Shown here in pieces: positions 42,395-51,212 of a stretch of 64,000 bases of DNA. Origin of the DNA: Paenibacillus marchantiae (GTDB lineage Bacteria; Bacillota; Bacilli; Paenibacillales; Paenibacillaceae). Position numbers and translations under genes: made by a program. The notes under the pieces were generated by a model. The model saw nothing but the letters and a program-made list of their open reading frames with translations, was not told the DNA's origin and made no database searches. The stretch spans positions 6,386,001 to 6,450,000 of the forward strand of contig NZ_CP118270.1 of assembly GCF_028771845.1 (NCBI RefSeq), written 5' to 3'. Position 1 is the first letter of the stretch. Every line of letters starts with the position of its first letter.

Positions 42395-44260
42395 TTATAA
42401 ATCAGGCATATCAAACACATCTAAAAATACACAAAAAGTAATTATAATGATAAGTATGTCACTTTCGTAAGGGAGGTTTAATCTGAAATCATTACGACTA
42501 TACTGCTCCACCAATTCATGCACAAAATCTGGATTGAAGTAGCCTTGCTTCTTTAATCGCTCTTTAGAGAGGAGGTTAATCAAATACTCGTCTGCCTCTC
42601 TAATTAAGTCGGGACTTCCGGGAGCGACAAAAGCGAATTTCGGCCGTTTGATAATCTCGTTAGGAACCATACTTCGTGCTATTTCTTTGAGAATATATTT
42701 TTCATTAAACCCTTTAAGCTTTAAGTGGGTTGGCAATTTTCGGGAGACAAATTCCATCAACTTATAATCCAGAAAAGGGTAACGCGCTTCAACCGAATGC
42801 GCATATGCCATGCGATCGCCATGACCTGCCAATAGATGTTCCGGTAGTCTCAATTTGAAATCAATGTAGGAACGTTTATGCAGCAAGTGGATATCCGCAA
42901 TCTTCTCTTTAGAGATTACAGGATACCGGAGACAATCTATGGATTCAATGTCAGGAAGTATTTTCTCCCCATATAGCCTTAACTTCAATTGTCTCAGTTG
43001 ACTATAGTCCCGTTCATAGAAAAAGCTGCCATCCCCCCATAACCTTTCTCGTATGGCAACCTCCTCTTCAGCGATGGACTGAGTCCCCTTTTTGGCGTTA
43101 AATTGATCAAACCGATAGCCTACATAGCCTGCAAAAAGCTCATCTGCTCCCTCACCGGTTAAGACCGCTTTAATACCTTCACGGTTCACCAGCTTGGACA
43201 GCATATAGGACGCTGTATTATAACTCTCCTTAAGTGCTGTTTCCGAATGCCAAACCACACTTTTCAAATGTTCAGTGATATCACGAATATCGAATTCGTG
43301 TTGGAAATGTTCCGATTTAATCTCATCGACAACTAACTTCTGATAGATAGACTCATTCATACTTTTATCAGCAAATGTAACGGAGAATGACTTCCTTGCC
43401 GATGGTGAAAGTTGAGAAGCTTTCAAAGCAATCATGGAAGAATCCAACCCCCCACTGACATAAAGTCCTACCGGGAAGTCAGCCGTTAGCCGAGTTCCAA
43501 CAGCCTCGGAAAAAATATGGTCCAGTTCTTCAATGTAATCCTGCTCCTCGCACAATGAATCTTCTATTTCGTGCGACTTGGGATAAACGAGATCCCAATA
43601 TTGAACCTTCTCCATGCGGTTACCAGTAATATGTAAATAGTGTCCGCTTTCCAAGCTGGAAATTCCATGAAATAATGTTCTGGGAGCTATAATACTGGGA
43701 AAAGTCAGTAATTGATCTAAAGCAACCAAGTCTACTTTTCTTTCCACAGATGGATGATGGAGGATGGATTTGATCTCCGATCCAAAAATAAAGTCATCGT
43801 TATTCACCGCGTAGAACACAGGGCATATTCCTGCCTGATCCCGAATCAAATACATCTCTTCTCGAACTGAATCATATAATGCAATAGCAAATTGCCCGTT
43901 TATATATTGCATAAACTTCATACCATATTTTTCATATAGATGAGGAATGATTTCCATATCACATTTTGTGTGTAAAACGTGCCCCTCAGATTGTAAGGAG
44001 CTTTTCAAGCTCTCATAGTTAAAAATTTCACCATTGCATATAGCAATAACTGTGCCGTCTTCATTAGAGAACGGTTGCTGACCATGTTCCCAATCCATCA
44101 AACTAAGGCGAGTGAATCCAAAAGCAACTCGATTCCCAATATATTTAGAATGATCGTCAGGGCCCCGATGATGAAGAACTTGCGTCATTTGTTCCAACGT
44201 ACCTGGAACGATGACTTGTTCTTTAAAACGCATGTTATATACTCCACATATTCCGCACAT
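42395..44260 (-). CDS. asnB: Glutamine-hydrolysing asparagine synthetase (AsnB type)
   Basis: The 621-residue enzyme begins MCGICGVYN, with the Ntn nucleophile Cys2, so the start must be the ATG at 44260; GGAGGG precedes it. The glutaminase domain (1-210) contains HRGPDDHS and NGEIFNYE, and the synthetase domain carries the PP-loop YVSGGLDSSMIALKA and GEGADELFAGY. It makes asparagine from aspartate, or amidates a related carboxylate. The adjacent synthetase has an Asn-type adenylation domain, so supply of Asn is a plausible role; amidation of a peptide-bound acid is the alternative. It lies inside the operon between KS-ACP-C and A-T. Confidence 0.92.
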   Translation of the reverse strand: MCGICGVYNMRFKEQVIVPGTLEQMTQVLHHRGPDDHSKYIGNRVAFGFTRLSLMDWEHGQQPFSNEDGTVIAICNGEIFNYESLKSSLQSEGHVLHTKCDMEIIPHLYEKYGMKFMQYINGQFAIALYDSVREEMYLIRDQAGICPVFYAVNNDDFIFGSEIKSILHHPSVERKVDLVALDQLLTFPSIIAPRTLFHGISSLESGHYLHITGNRMEKVQYWDLVYPKSHEIEDSLCEEQDYIEELDHIFSEAVGTRLTADFPVGLYVSGGLDSSMIALKASQLSPSARKSFSVTFADKSMNESIYQKLVVDEIKSEHFQHEFDIRDITEHLKSVVWHSETALKESYNTASYMLSKLVNREGIKAVLTGEGADELFAGYVGYRFDQFNAKKGTQSIAEEEVAIRERLWGDGSFFYERDYSQLRQLKLRLYGEKILPDIESIDCLRYPVISKEKIADIHLLHKRSYIDFKLRLPEHLLAGHGDRMAYAHSVEARYPFLDYKLMEFVSRKLPTHLKLKGFNEKYILKEIARSMVPNEIIKRPKFAFVAPGSPDLIREADEYLINLLSKERLKKQGYFNPDFVHELVEQYSRNDFRLNLPYESDILIIIITFCVFLDVFDMPDL

Positions 44261-44370
44261 ATGACCCTCCACACATTCTTGCATAGTTTCTTCGATGAGA
44301 CTTCCACATCAATGAGAACGATTCAATCAGAAGTGAATTCTAATCCAATGTAGCTGCTTATGACCCATCA

Positions 44371-47300
44371 CTAGGTCAGATCGTCATTAAAATTGATCAT
44401 GGTCTGTTTACTTTTCTCACTTCCCGTTAGCTCAAGCTCAACAATGCGTTGATCCATATTTCCGCATGTTTGATCTATTAAGAAAATATAATCATCTAAC
44501 CATGCTTTCACAGTAGCTTCGTGATATAACTCTGTGCTGTAATCAAATACAATCGTCATCTGCTCATCTTGTTCATAGATTTCCATTTTGAAATCAAATT
44601 TAGCAGTATCATTGACAAAAGGTTTGCTTATAAAAGATAAATCGTCGATATTTCCAATGCTAGACTTATTGTTTTGCATGATGAACATCGTATCGAATAG
44701 CGGGTTTCGATTTAATGGAGTAGAGTAATCAAGCTCTTCAACCAAGAGTTCAAAAGGGTAACTCTGATTATTGAGTGCATCATGAACTGTTTTACGAATA
44801 GATTGCAAAAACACCCTAAATGTATTCTCTTTATTTATTTTCATTCGAAGTGCTAGCGTGTTAACGAACATTCCAACAATTCTATCCCACTCACTACGGG
44901 ATCGCCCCGAAGTCGGTGTACCTACAACCAAGTCTTCTTGCCCTGCATACTTGTGTAATAACAATACATATATTGAGAGCAACACAGTATACGAGGTCGT
45001 TTGCTCCTCATGGGCAATGTCCTTAATTTTTCTAATTAAAGAGGTGGGTATATCCATTCGTAAATCCTGCCCGGTACCCTTTCTTACATTCGGACGGCTA
45101 AAGTCTGTGGGCATATCAAGAAGAGGGACTCCGTCCTTGAATTGTCCTCTCCAAAACTGCTGTTGTTTCCTTAGCGTCTGTTTTCCTTCTTCACCTTTCT
45201 GCCAGTTTATATAATCCTCATAGGTATACCTGCTAGATTCAATCGGATGACCATGATATAAATCAACAAAATCCTCCATTAGAATATTCATAGAAACACC
45301 GTCTGATACAAGGTGATGTACATCGAAAAAGAGGCAATGATGTGTCTCCGCACATTTTACTATAGCCACTCGAAACAAAAAATCGCTCGTAATATCAAAT
45401 GGACGTACAAAATTTCTATATAATGACTCCATGGTCGATTGGGGTTCCAAATGTAAGTATTCAATGACCAAATCGTGTTTTTCGATCCTTTGCATAGCCA
45501 TATCATTAATATAGTGGAACGATGCATGTAGTTGGCTGTGTCGAAGAACCAGTTCTTGAAGAGAGCGCTCCACTCTCTCTACATCCAAGGTCCCATAAAT
45601 GTCCAGGGAGCCAGGCATATTGTAGCTTGTATTGATCTTTGTTCTTTGAAGGGCGTAGTATATCCCTCTCTGTGCATACGTAAGAGGTATAAATTCTTCT
45701 TTTTTATGGGTTCGATGAATATGGTCGAGGGATACCATCTGTTTCTTGTCCCATTGTGATTCTATATAACTTGCGAACTCGTAAAGTGTCGGACTGACTA
45801 ATAATTGGCTAATTTCAAGATCTATATGAAGTTGGTCTCTTAATTTATTGATGATTTTCAAAGCAAATATAGAGTCTCCACCCAAATCGTAAAAATTTGC
45901 GTCTACATTGATTTCGCTGTATCCTAAGACCTCTTTCCAAATTTGGATCACCTTTTGTTGAATGGTATCGGCGTCTCCTGCATTGGAAGAATTATTCAGA
46001 GGAGATTGGTTTGTTACATCCAACCAACATCGAATTCTTTCAAATGGGTACACAGGCAATGATATTTTAGGCACCGGTTTCTCATACAGACTTTCAAGCT
46101 GAACCTGGTCACCTTGCAAGTAGCTATGCAAGAGCGTACTTACTGAGTCAGATAACGCTAACGGATGAAACAGTAACGGCGCTTCCGCCGCAGGATTAGT
46201 ATAGTACACATGCTCTATCTTGTTGTTTTGCGGATTTAAGCGGATCGACTCCAATCTCTGGACAAGATCTTCATAATTATGGAACATAATTAATACTCGC
46301 TCCGCATACTGTCCCCTGCCCGTATTAATTGTATAACATAGCGCTTTCAAGTCAACATCTGGATTTAAAGACAAAAACAAAGCATAGGCGTTCATCAGTT
46401 CAACTAGTGTGCTGTAATTGTGAGCAGAAATAGTTAAAAACTCAAACGAGGTCTGACTTGTTTTTTCGATAATTGCACTCTTTTGTTCGTTCTCCACATA
46501 CTCTTCAAGGACAAGATGACAATTCGTCCCACTCATACCAAAGGCACTGATTCCACAACGCCGGATGCCGGAACCTGCTTCCCATAAAGAGAAATCCCGA
46601 TTCACGTAGAATGGAGAATTAATAAAATCAATCAGTTCATTAGGAGAATCAAAGTGTAGAGAAGAAGGAATCGCTCTCCTTTTCAAAGACAACACACTTT
46701 TAATGACTCCTGCAATTCCGGCCGTTCCATCCAAATGACCAATATTAGATTTTAAAGATCCAATGGCGCAAAATTGTTTTTGATCTGTGAATCTTCTCAT
46801 TGCTTTTGTCAAAGCTTCAACTTCAATAGGGTCTCCGATCTTTGTACCTGTCCCATGAGTTTCAATATAAGATAGGGTACTCGGATCGATTCGAGCATCT
46901 TTCCACGCTTTAATCAGCACTTCTTCCTGCGCTGTTACATTAGGCGTCGTTATTCCAGCGGATCTGCCATCTTGGTTTATTGCGCTTCCCTTGATAATCG
47001 CATAGATATGGTCACCGTCATTTTTAGCTGCAAGTAACGGCTTTAATATAAGGGCAGCTACTCCTTCCCCACTCACGGTTCCATCTGCCCCCTCCGCGAA
47101 AGCACGAATCCGGGACGTAGAGGATTCTATACCGATCTGGCTTTGACTTTCTGTCGGTAAAATACTCAGATTCACTCCGCCGCATATAGCGGCCGTACAA
47201 TCCCCGTTTCTTATCGCTCGAACTGCAGTATGAATTGCAACTAGTGAAGATGAACAAGAGGTATCAATTACCATACTCGGTCCCTTCAAATCCAACACGT

Positions 47301-47844
47301 AGGAAATTCGGCTGGCGATGATCGCATTCAGGCTACCTGCGACATTTTCTAATTCAGGAGCGATATCCTGCACAAAATCTTGATATAGCCCTCCAGCGTT
47401 GCCGCTAAAACCGAGATACACTCCGGTTTCGCTTCCTCTCAACTTCCTTCCTCCATACCCCGCATCTTCTATAGCTCTCCATGCTACCTCCAGAAACAAC
47501 CTTTGATTGGGGTCCATTGCTTTTGCTTCAGCTGGCGATAGTCCAAAAAAGGGATAATCGAACTTATCAATTTGATTTAAAAACCCAGCTTTTACATACT
47601 GGGGATTCTCGATGTTCTTATACTTTAAATAGTCGTCTACATCTTTCTTTCTGTATTCCGGCAACTCACCGATCAGATCTTTGCCTTCACGAAGATTTGC
47701 CCAGAATTCATCTAAGGAATCCGCGCCTGGGAAATATCCTTCCATCCCAATAATAGCAATGTCTTTATTATCCATTTTCTGAATGGTCATTTCATTGAGT
47801 GGGGCGTTAGATGGTTTTATATTAAGGTCAGTCAATTTGATCAT
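44371..47844 (-). CDS. Hybrid PKS/NRPS protein KS-ACP-C
   Basis: The 1157-residue protein has a ketosynthase (about 27-455: active Cys197 in VIDTSCSSSL, His in YIETHGTGT and SNIGHLDG), a post-KS linker ending LPVYPFERIRCW (about 590-610), a carrier domain (about 625-700; YDLGGDSIFALK), and a condensation domain (about 710-1140; HHLVSDG near 841, GMFVNTLALR). No acyltransferase, ketoreductase or dehydratase domain is present, so it is a trans-AT module loaded by the AT encoded just upstream. It would extend the peptide by a C2 unit and the C domain would pass the chain to the A-T protein. The 110-base gap to the next gene contains no evident promoter. Confidence 0.93.
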   Translation of the reverse strand: MIKLTDLNIKPSNAPLNEMTIQKMDNKDIAIIGMEGYFPGADSLDEFWANLREGKDLIGELPEYRKKDVDDYLKYKNIENPQYVKAGFLNQIDKFDYPFFGLSPAEAKAMDPNQRLFLEVAWRAIEDAGYGGRKLRGSETGVYLGFSGNAGGLYQDFVQDIAPELENVAGSLNAIIASRISYVLDLKGPSMVIDTSCSSSLVAIHTAVRAIRNGDCTAAICGGVNLSILPTESQSQIGIESSTSRIRAFAEGADGTVSGEGVAALILKPLLAAKNDGDHIYAIIKGSAINQDGRSAGITTPNVTAQEEVLIKAWKDARIDPSTLSYIETHGTGTKIGDPIEVEALTKAMRRFTDQKQFCAIGSLKSNIGHLDGTAGIAGVIKSVLSLKRRAIPSSLHFDSPNELIDFINSPFYVNRDFSLWEAGSGIRRCGISAFGMSGTNCHLVLEEYVENEQKSAIIEKTSQTSFEFLTISAHNYSTLVELMNAYALFLSLNPDVDLKALCYTINTGRGQYAERVLIMFHNYEDLVQRLESIRLNPQNNKIEHVYYTNPAAEAPLLFHPLALSDSVSTLLHSYLQGDQVQLESLYEKPVPKISLPVYPFERIRCWLDVTNQSPLNNSSNAGDADTIQQKVIQIWKEVLGYSEINVDANFYDLGGDSIFALKIINKLRDQLHIDLEISQLLVSPTLYEFASYIESQWDKKQMVSLDHIHRTHKKEEFIPLTYAQRGIYYALQRTKINTSYNMPGSLDIYGTLDVERVERSLQELVLRHSQLHASFHYINDMAMQRIEKHDLVIEYLHLEPQSTMESLYRNFVRPFDITSDFLFRVAIVKCAETHHCLFFDVHHLVSDGVSMNILMEDFVDLYHGHPIESSRYTYEDYINWQKGEEGKQTLRKQQQFWRGQFKDGVPLLDMPTDFSRPNVRKGTGQDLRMDIPTSLIRKIKDIAHEEQTTSYTVLLSIYVLLLHKYAGQEDLVVGTPTSGRSRSEWDRIVGMFVNTLALRMKINKENTFRVFLQSIRKTVHDALNNQSYPFELLVEELDYSTPLNRNPLFDTMFIMQNNKSSIGNIDDLSFISKPFVNDTAKFDFKMEIYEQDEQMTIVFDYSTELYHEATVKAWLDDYIFLIDQTCGNMDQRIVELELTGSEKSKQTMINFNDDLT

Positions 47845-47869
47845 CGTGGCTTCCTCCTCTGCTCGATGT

Positions 47870-49087
47870 TTAACCCTGGCTTTCTATTCTCAAGTTATAT
47901 TTGCGATGGAGGGCATGGAGGATCGTTGTTTTACTCTCCAAAGGTATCTTCTTATTTTCAAGAATAGTTAAGAACAATAGACCCGCTCGATGGATTCGAT
48001 CTTCAGCAGTTCCCCGTGCACTTGAAAAGCTGTATTTTATGGCCTCTAACTCTTTGTATGCTCGCACAACTGTCCGATCATATTCAGCTACATCTTTATT
48101 GTAATTCCGAGTACCAGCTGCAATAGACAATAGATGATTATAAATCTCTGATTCATCATTCTTTTGATAATTTTCGAAATCATCCACGCTCGATAGTGCA
48201 TGTACGTTTACACCTTCGAAATATTGAAGCATCTTCTGAAAAATATTTTTAGGCGGCATACTCGTTAGGTGTGTAACACCATGCCTAATGGCCGTTTCCA
48301 TCGATTTTGTCCATAACACAGGTTTGGTCAGTTGCATTTCCAAGTTTTCCACGATACAATCAGCGCCCGTATAAGCTTGACCCGTTACATTAGAGATAAT
48401 TGTGCATCGTGGAGGGCTCCATTCTACTGTTCTTAAACGCCTTCCAAGAAGTTCTCCTGCCTCGTGCATCAACGGACTGTGAAAAGCACCGGAAACCTGA
48501 AGAGGAATTACCTTATAACCTCTCTCTTTCCATTTCGTCTCTGCACTCATAAGATCACTTCTCTTACCTGTCAGCACAATCTGATTATCCGAATTGTACG
48601 CCCCAATCCAAATCTGCATATCGTTTAAGCGTAAATCAGCGCACTCCTGTTCAATATGCTGCAAGTCTTTTACTTCGTACTCTAAGGCAAACATGGCTCC
48701 GTTCCCCGAGTCGGCTACTTCCTCCATGACTTGCGCGCGATAATGTACAACGCGAAGTAAGTCTTCGAACGATGCGGCTCCAGAAGATGCAAGTGCAGAA
48801 TACTCTCCTAAACTATGGCCTCCCATAATTTCGGGGGCCAATTGATGCATGTTCTGAAGTTGACGGTATGCTGCGACACTTAACACAAAAATAGCAATTT
48901 GGGCATTTATTGTTCTCTTTAATTGTTCTGACGTTCCACTAAAACATAGATTAGACACTGAAAAATCCAGGATATCACTTGCTTCATCAAATGTCCTTTT
49001 TATAATGGGGTAATGGTCATAAAGGGCTCTCCCCATACCGGTAAACTGTGCTCCTTGACCGGGAAAAAGAATCATTGTTTTATGCAT
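47870..49087 (-). CDS. Discrete (trans) acyltransferase
   Basis: The 405-residue protein is an FabD/AT-type acyltransferase: LFPGQGAQFTGMG, GGHSLGEYSALA with the active Ser92, Arg in YRAQVM and the specificity motif GAFHSPLM (GAFHS is malonyl-type; YASH would be methylmalonyl). Residues 310-405 are a helical extension of unknown function beyond the normal AT. It would load the KS-ACP module or the free ACP in trans. Its ATG overlaps the FkbH stop by 8 bases, and the two are translationally coupled, which suggests that they work on the same carrier. Confidence 0.9.
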   Translation of the reverse strand: MHKTMILFPGQGAQFTGMGRALYDHYPIIKRTFDEASDILDFSVSNLCFSGTSEQLKRTINAQIAIFVLSVAAYRQLQNMHQLAPEIMGGHSLGEYSALASSGAASFEDLLRVVHYRAQVMEEVADSGNGAMFALEYEVKDLQHIEQECADLRLNDMQIWIGAYNSDNQIVLTGKRSDLMSAETKWKERGYKVIPLQVSGAFHSPLMHEAGELLGRRLRTVEWSPPRCTIISNVTGQAYTGADCIVENLEMQLTKPVLWTKSMETAIRHGVTHLTSMPPKNIFQKMLQYFEGVNVHALSSVDDFENYQKNDESEIYNHLLSIAAGTRNYNKDVAEYDRTVVRAYKELEAIKYSFSSARGTAEDRIHRAGLLFLTILENKKIPLESKTTILHALHRKYNLRIESQG

Positions 49088-51200
49088 AATAGGGGTCCAT
49101 CCCTCTCAATTCCAATTTGAGGAAATCGATGATATCACCTCGCGTGATGAACTCTTCCCATTTTTCTTCTGGCAAGACAACACCGAATTTTTGATAGATT
49201 TCAGATAGGAATGCAAACTTATGCCAAACTTCCTCACTATTCAGATTAAGTCTGTCATTCCAAGAAACGGCGTTTTCTCCCCAAACGTTGTACATGGCAT
49301 TTTCCACAATTTTTTCAAGTTCAGAAAGTCCCTCTTGTTGAACGTGCTCTACTCTCCTGGATTCCATAGGCAAAAATTTCAACTCAGTTGGTTGACTATG
49401 TAGGAGCGGGATATATTGTTCAGCATGAGTTAGTTCCTTCTCATTATTAATGAATATATCCCACTCACCCACAGATTCGATACACTCGCTTTTGCTTTCA
49501 GTTTCCTTTGCTGGCTCTTCATTCTCCAAGTATTCGTCGTCCAGACCTTGTCCATATACACAAACGATATGGCTTACTTCATCGGGTATACGTGACACAG
49601 GTATCGTAATCACTCGCTCTCCTTCGTGCACTACCTCATGTTCCATCCAATCGTTATCTCGTATAAATTGTTGGATGGCCTTATTTTTATCTCCGTTAAT
49701 CAATACAAGTTCAATTTTGGTTAGTTGCCGTTCCAAGCAAAACTTTTTCAACAAAGAGAATACTGCAACCTCAACACCTCTTCCAAGGACTCGGCAACTC
49801 AGCAAAAAGGTATCAATAATCAATGCTTCTTGCATCATTTTAGTAATGATTAACCCCGTAAGGCCGTATGATCCAAAACGGTCTGTAACTTCAATCGCCC
49901 AACAGACATAATTCCGATCTTGCATCAATCCATACATTTCCTTTTCCGACCTTCGGATAATGGTTGAGTTGAACTGATTGGTTCGTTGAGTCAATTGTGC
50001 CAGTCTTGGAATCATACTAGAGTCGGCCACATCCATATACAATTGGAGACCCAGTTCATTCATATAATCTTCCGGCGACTTTGCTTCCAATGTTTTCCGC
50101 TGTGCATTGGTCAGCTGCATTTGGGTGCGTTTTCGGTCTTCATTTGTAATTAACAACTTGTCTAATGCCCATACATGGGATAAAAATGTAGGAATTTGCA
50201 TTTTATCTTTTGGCAGTTTTAGAGTCAAAACTTCAGGCAGTTGATTCATAACTTCTAAACACTCATGTGGACTATCATCTATGAAAATGATGCTGTCCAT
50301 TCCTAGGTTCAACTCTTGGGCAATCTCGCGAATATTTTCTGCCTTGCTCTTCCAGTTAATCCTCCAACTTACGAAATGTTTTTTTTGCAGTAACATATCC
50401 TTATGGTTTTCGAACACATTCCACACATCTGATTCGTTATTTTTGCTGGCTATGCACAGGAGCATACCTTCTTCCATTTTGGAAATCATGGTCTGCTGAA
50501 GTGATTGGAACGGCTTATCTATTCCTACATTTGTCTGGTTTTCACCACATATACCTTCCCATAAGGTATTATCACAGTCCAGCACAATGACTTTGAATTT
50601 CTGATTATTCAAAGCGTGCAATTGTCTTATGAGATAAGCCCCCATTACTGCATCAAACGACTGGGAGAATGGCATCTGCGCCAGATTATCCTTGACATAA
50701 TCGAACGGATTCTCAATGACATACAATTTTTGGCTACGTTCAAAATCCACAAGGTGAACACCGGAAATGCCACTTAGAGCATTTCTCCATCGTTGGTTCA
50801 ACTCTGTAATATAGCTAAATAGCGTGTTACTTAAACCTGCTTCGGTGGATATAGGGAAGATGGCTACGATGAGCGCCTCCTTTTGGGAGGCACTCTCAAT
50901 AGCATTTAATGTTTCTTTAAAGGCATACTCTAACTTTTCACATTTTTGTGGTTCCATCATGTGGTCATCGTCACGAATCCAATCCTCAAATCTATTAAAA
51001 ACAACGCGATAATCGAATGAGTTCATGAACTGACTTCTAGGGTATAACAAATCAGGTAACATCCGCTGCTTATGGAGCGTAACGTTAAGTTTGAAAGGTA
51101 ACATTCTTTCTGCCCACCATTCCATATGCGGCACAATAGGGTCCGATTCAAAAGTCGATGTAATCACTAATTTACGAGTGTTCTCTTCTGCAATTGTCAA
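49080..51200 (-). CDS. FkbH-like HAD-superfamily protein with C-terminal carrier-like domain
   Basis: The 706-residue protein has an N-terminal FkbH region (1-195), the HAD-IIIC domain with VIVLDCDNTLWEG (Asp208/Asp210) and FIDDSPHE, and a GNAT-like region (about 370-560; RFGSYGLTGLIITKM). FkbH proteins dephosphorylate 1,3-bisphosphoglycerate and load glyceryl onto an ACP, often for hydroxymalonyl-type extender units. The last 75 residues look like a carrier domain, but the expected phosphopantetheine Ser is replaced (NSEEVW). The TTG start follows GAGGAGGGG. No glyceryl-ACP dehydrogenases are in the window, so the unit may be used as glycerate or the genes may lie outside. Confidence 0.87.
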   Translation of the reverse strand: MTIAEENTRKLVITSTFESDPIVPHMEWWAERMLPFKLNVTLHKQRMLPDLLYPRSQFMNSFDYRVVFNRFEDWIRDDDHMMEPQKCEKLEYAFKETLNAIESASQKEALIVAIFPISTEAGLSNTLFSYITELNQRWRNALSGISGVHLVDFERSQKLYVIENPFDYVKDNLAQMPFSQSFDAVMGAYLIRQLHALNNQKFKVIVLDCDNTLWEGICGENQTNVGIDKPFQSLQQTMISKMEEGMLLCIASKNNESDVWNVFENHKDMLLQKKHFVSWRINWKSKAENIREIAQELNLGMDSIIFIDDSPHECLEVMNQLPEVLTLKLPKDKMQIPTFLSHVWALDKLLITNEDRKRTQMQLTNAQRKTLEAKSPEDYMNELGLQLYMDVADSSMIPRLAQLTQRTNQFNSTIIRRSEKEMYGLMQDRNYVCWAIEVTDRFGSYGLTGLIITKMMQEALIIDTFLLSCRVLGRGVEVAVFSLLKKFCLERQLTKIELVLINGDKNKAIQQFIRDNDWMEHEVVHEGERVITIPVSRIPDEVSHIVCVYGQGLDDEYLENEEPAKETESKSECIESVGEWDIFINNEKELTHAEQYIPLLHSQPTELKFLPMESRRVEHVQQEGLSELEKIVENAMYNVWGENAVSWNDRLNLNSEEVWHKFAFLSEIYQKFGVVLPEEKWEEFITRGDIIDFLKLELRGMDPYYA

Positions 51201-51212
51201 TATAACCCCTCC

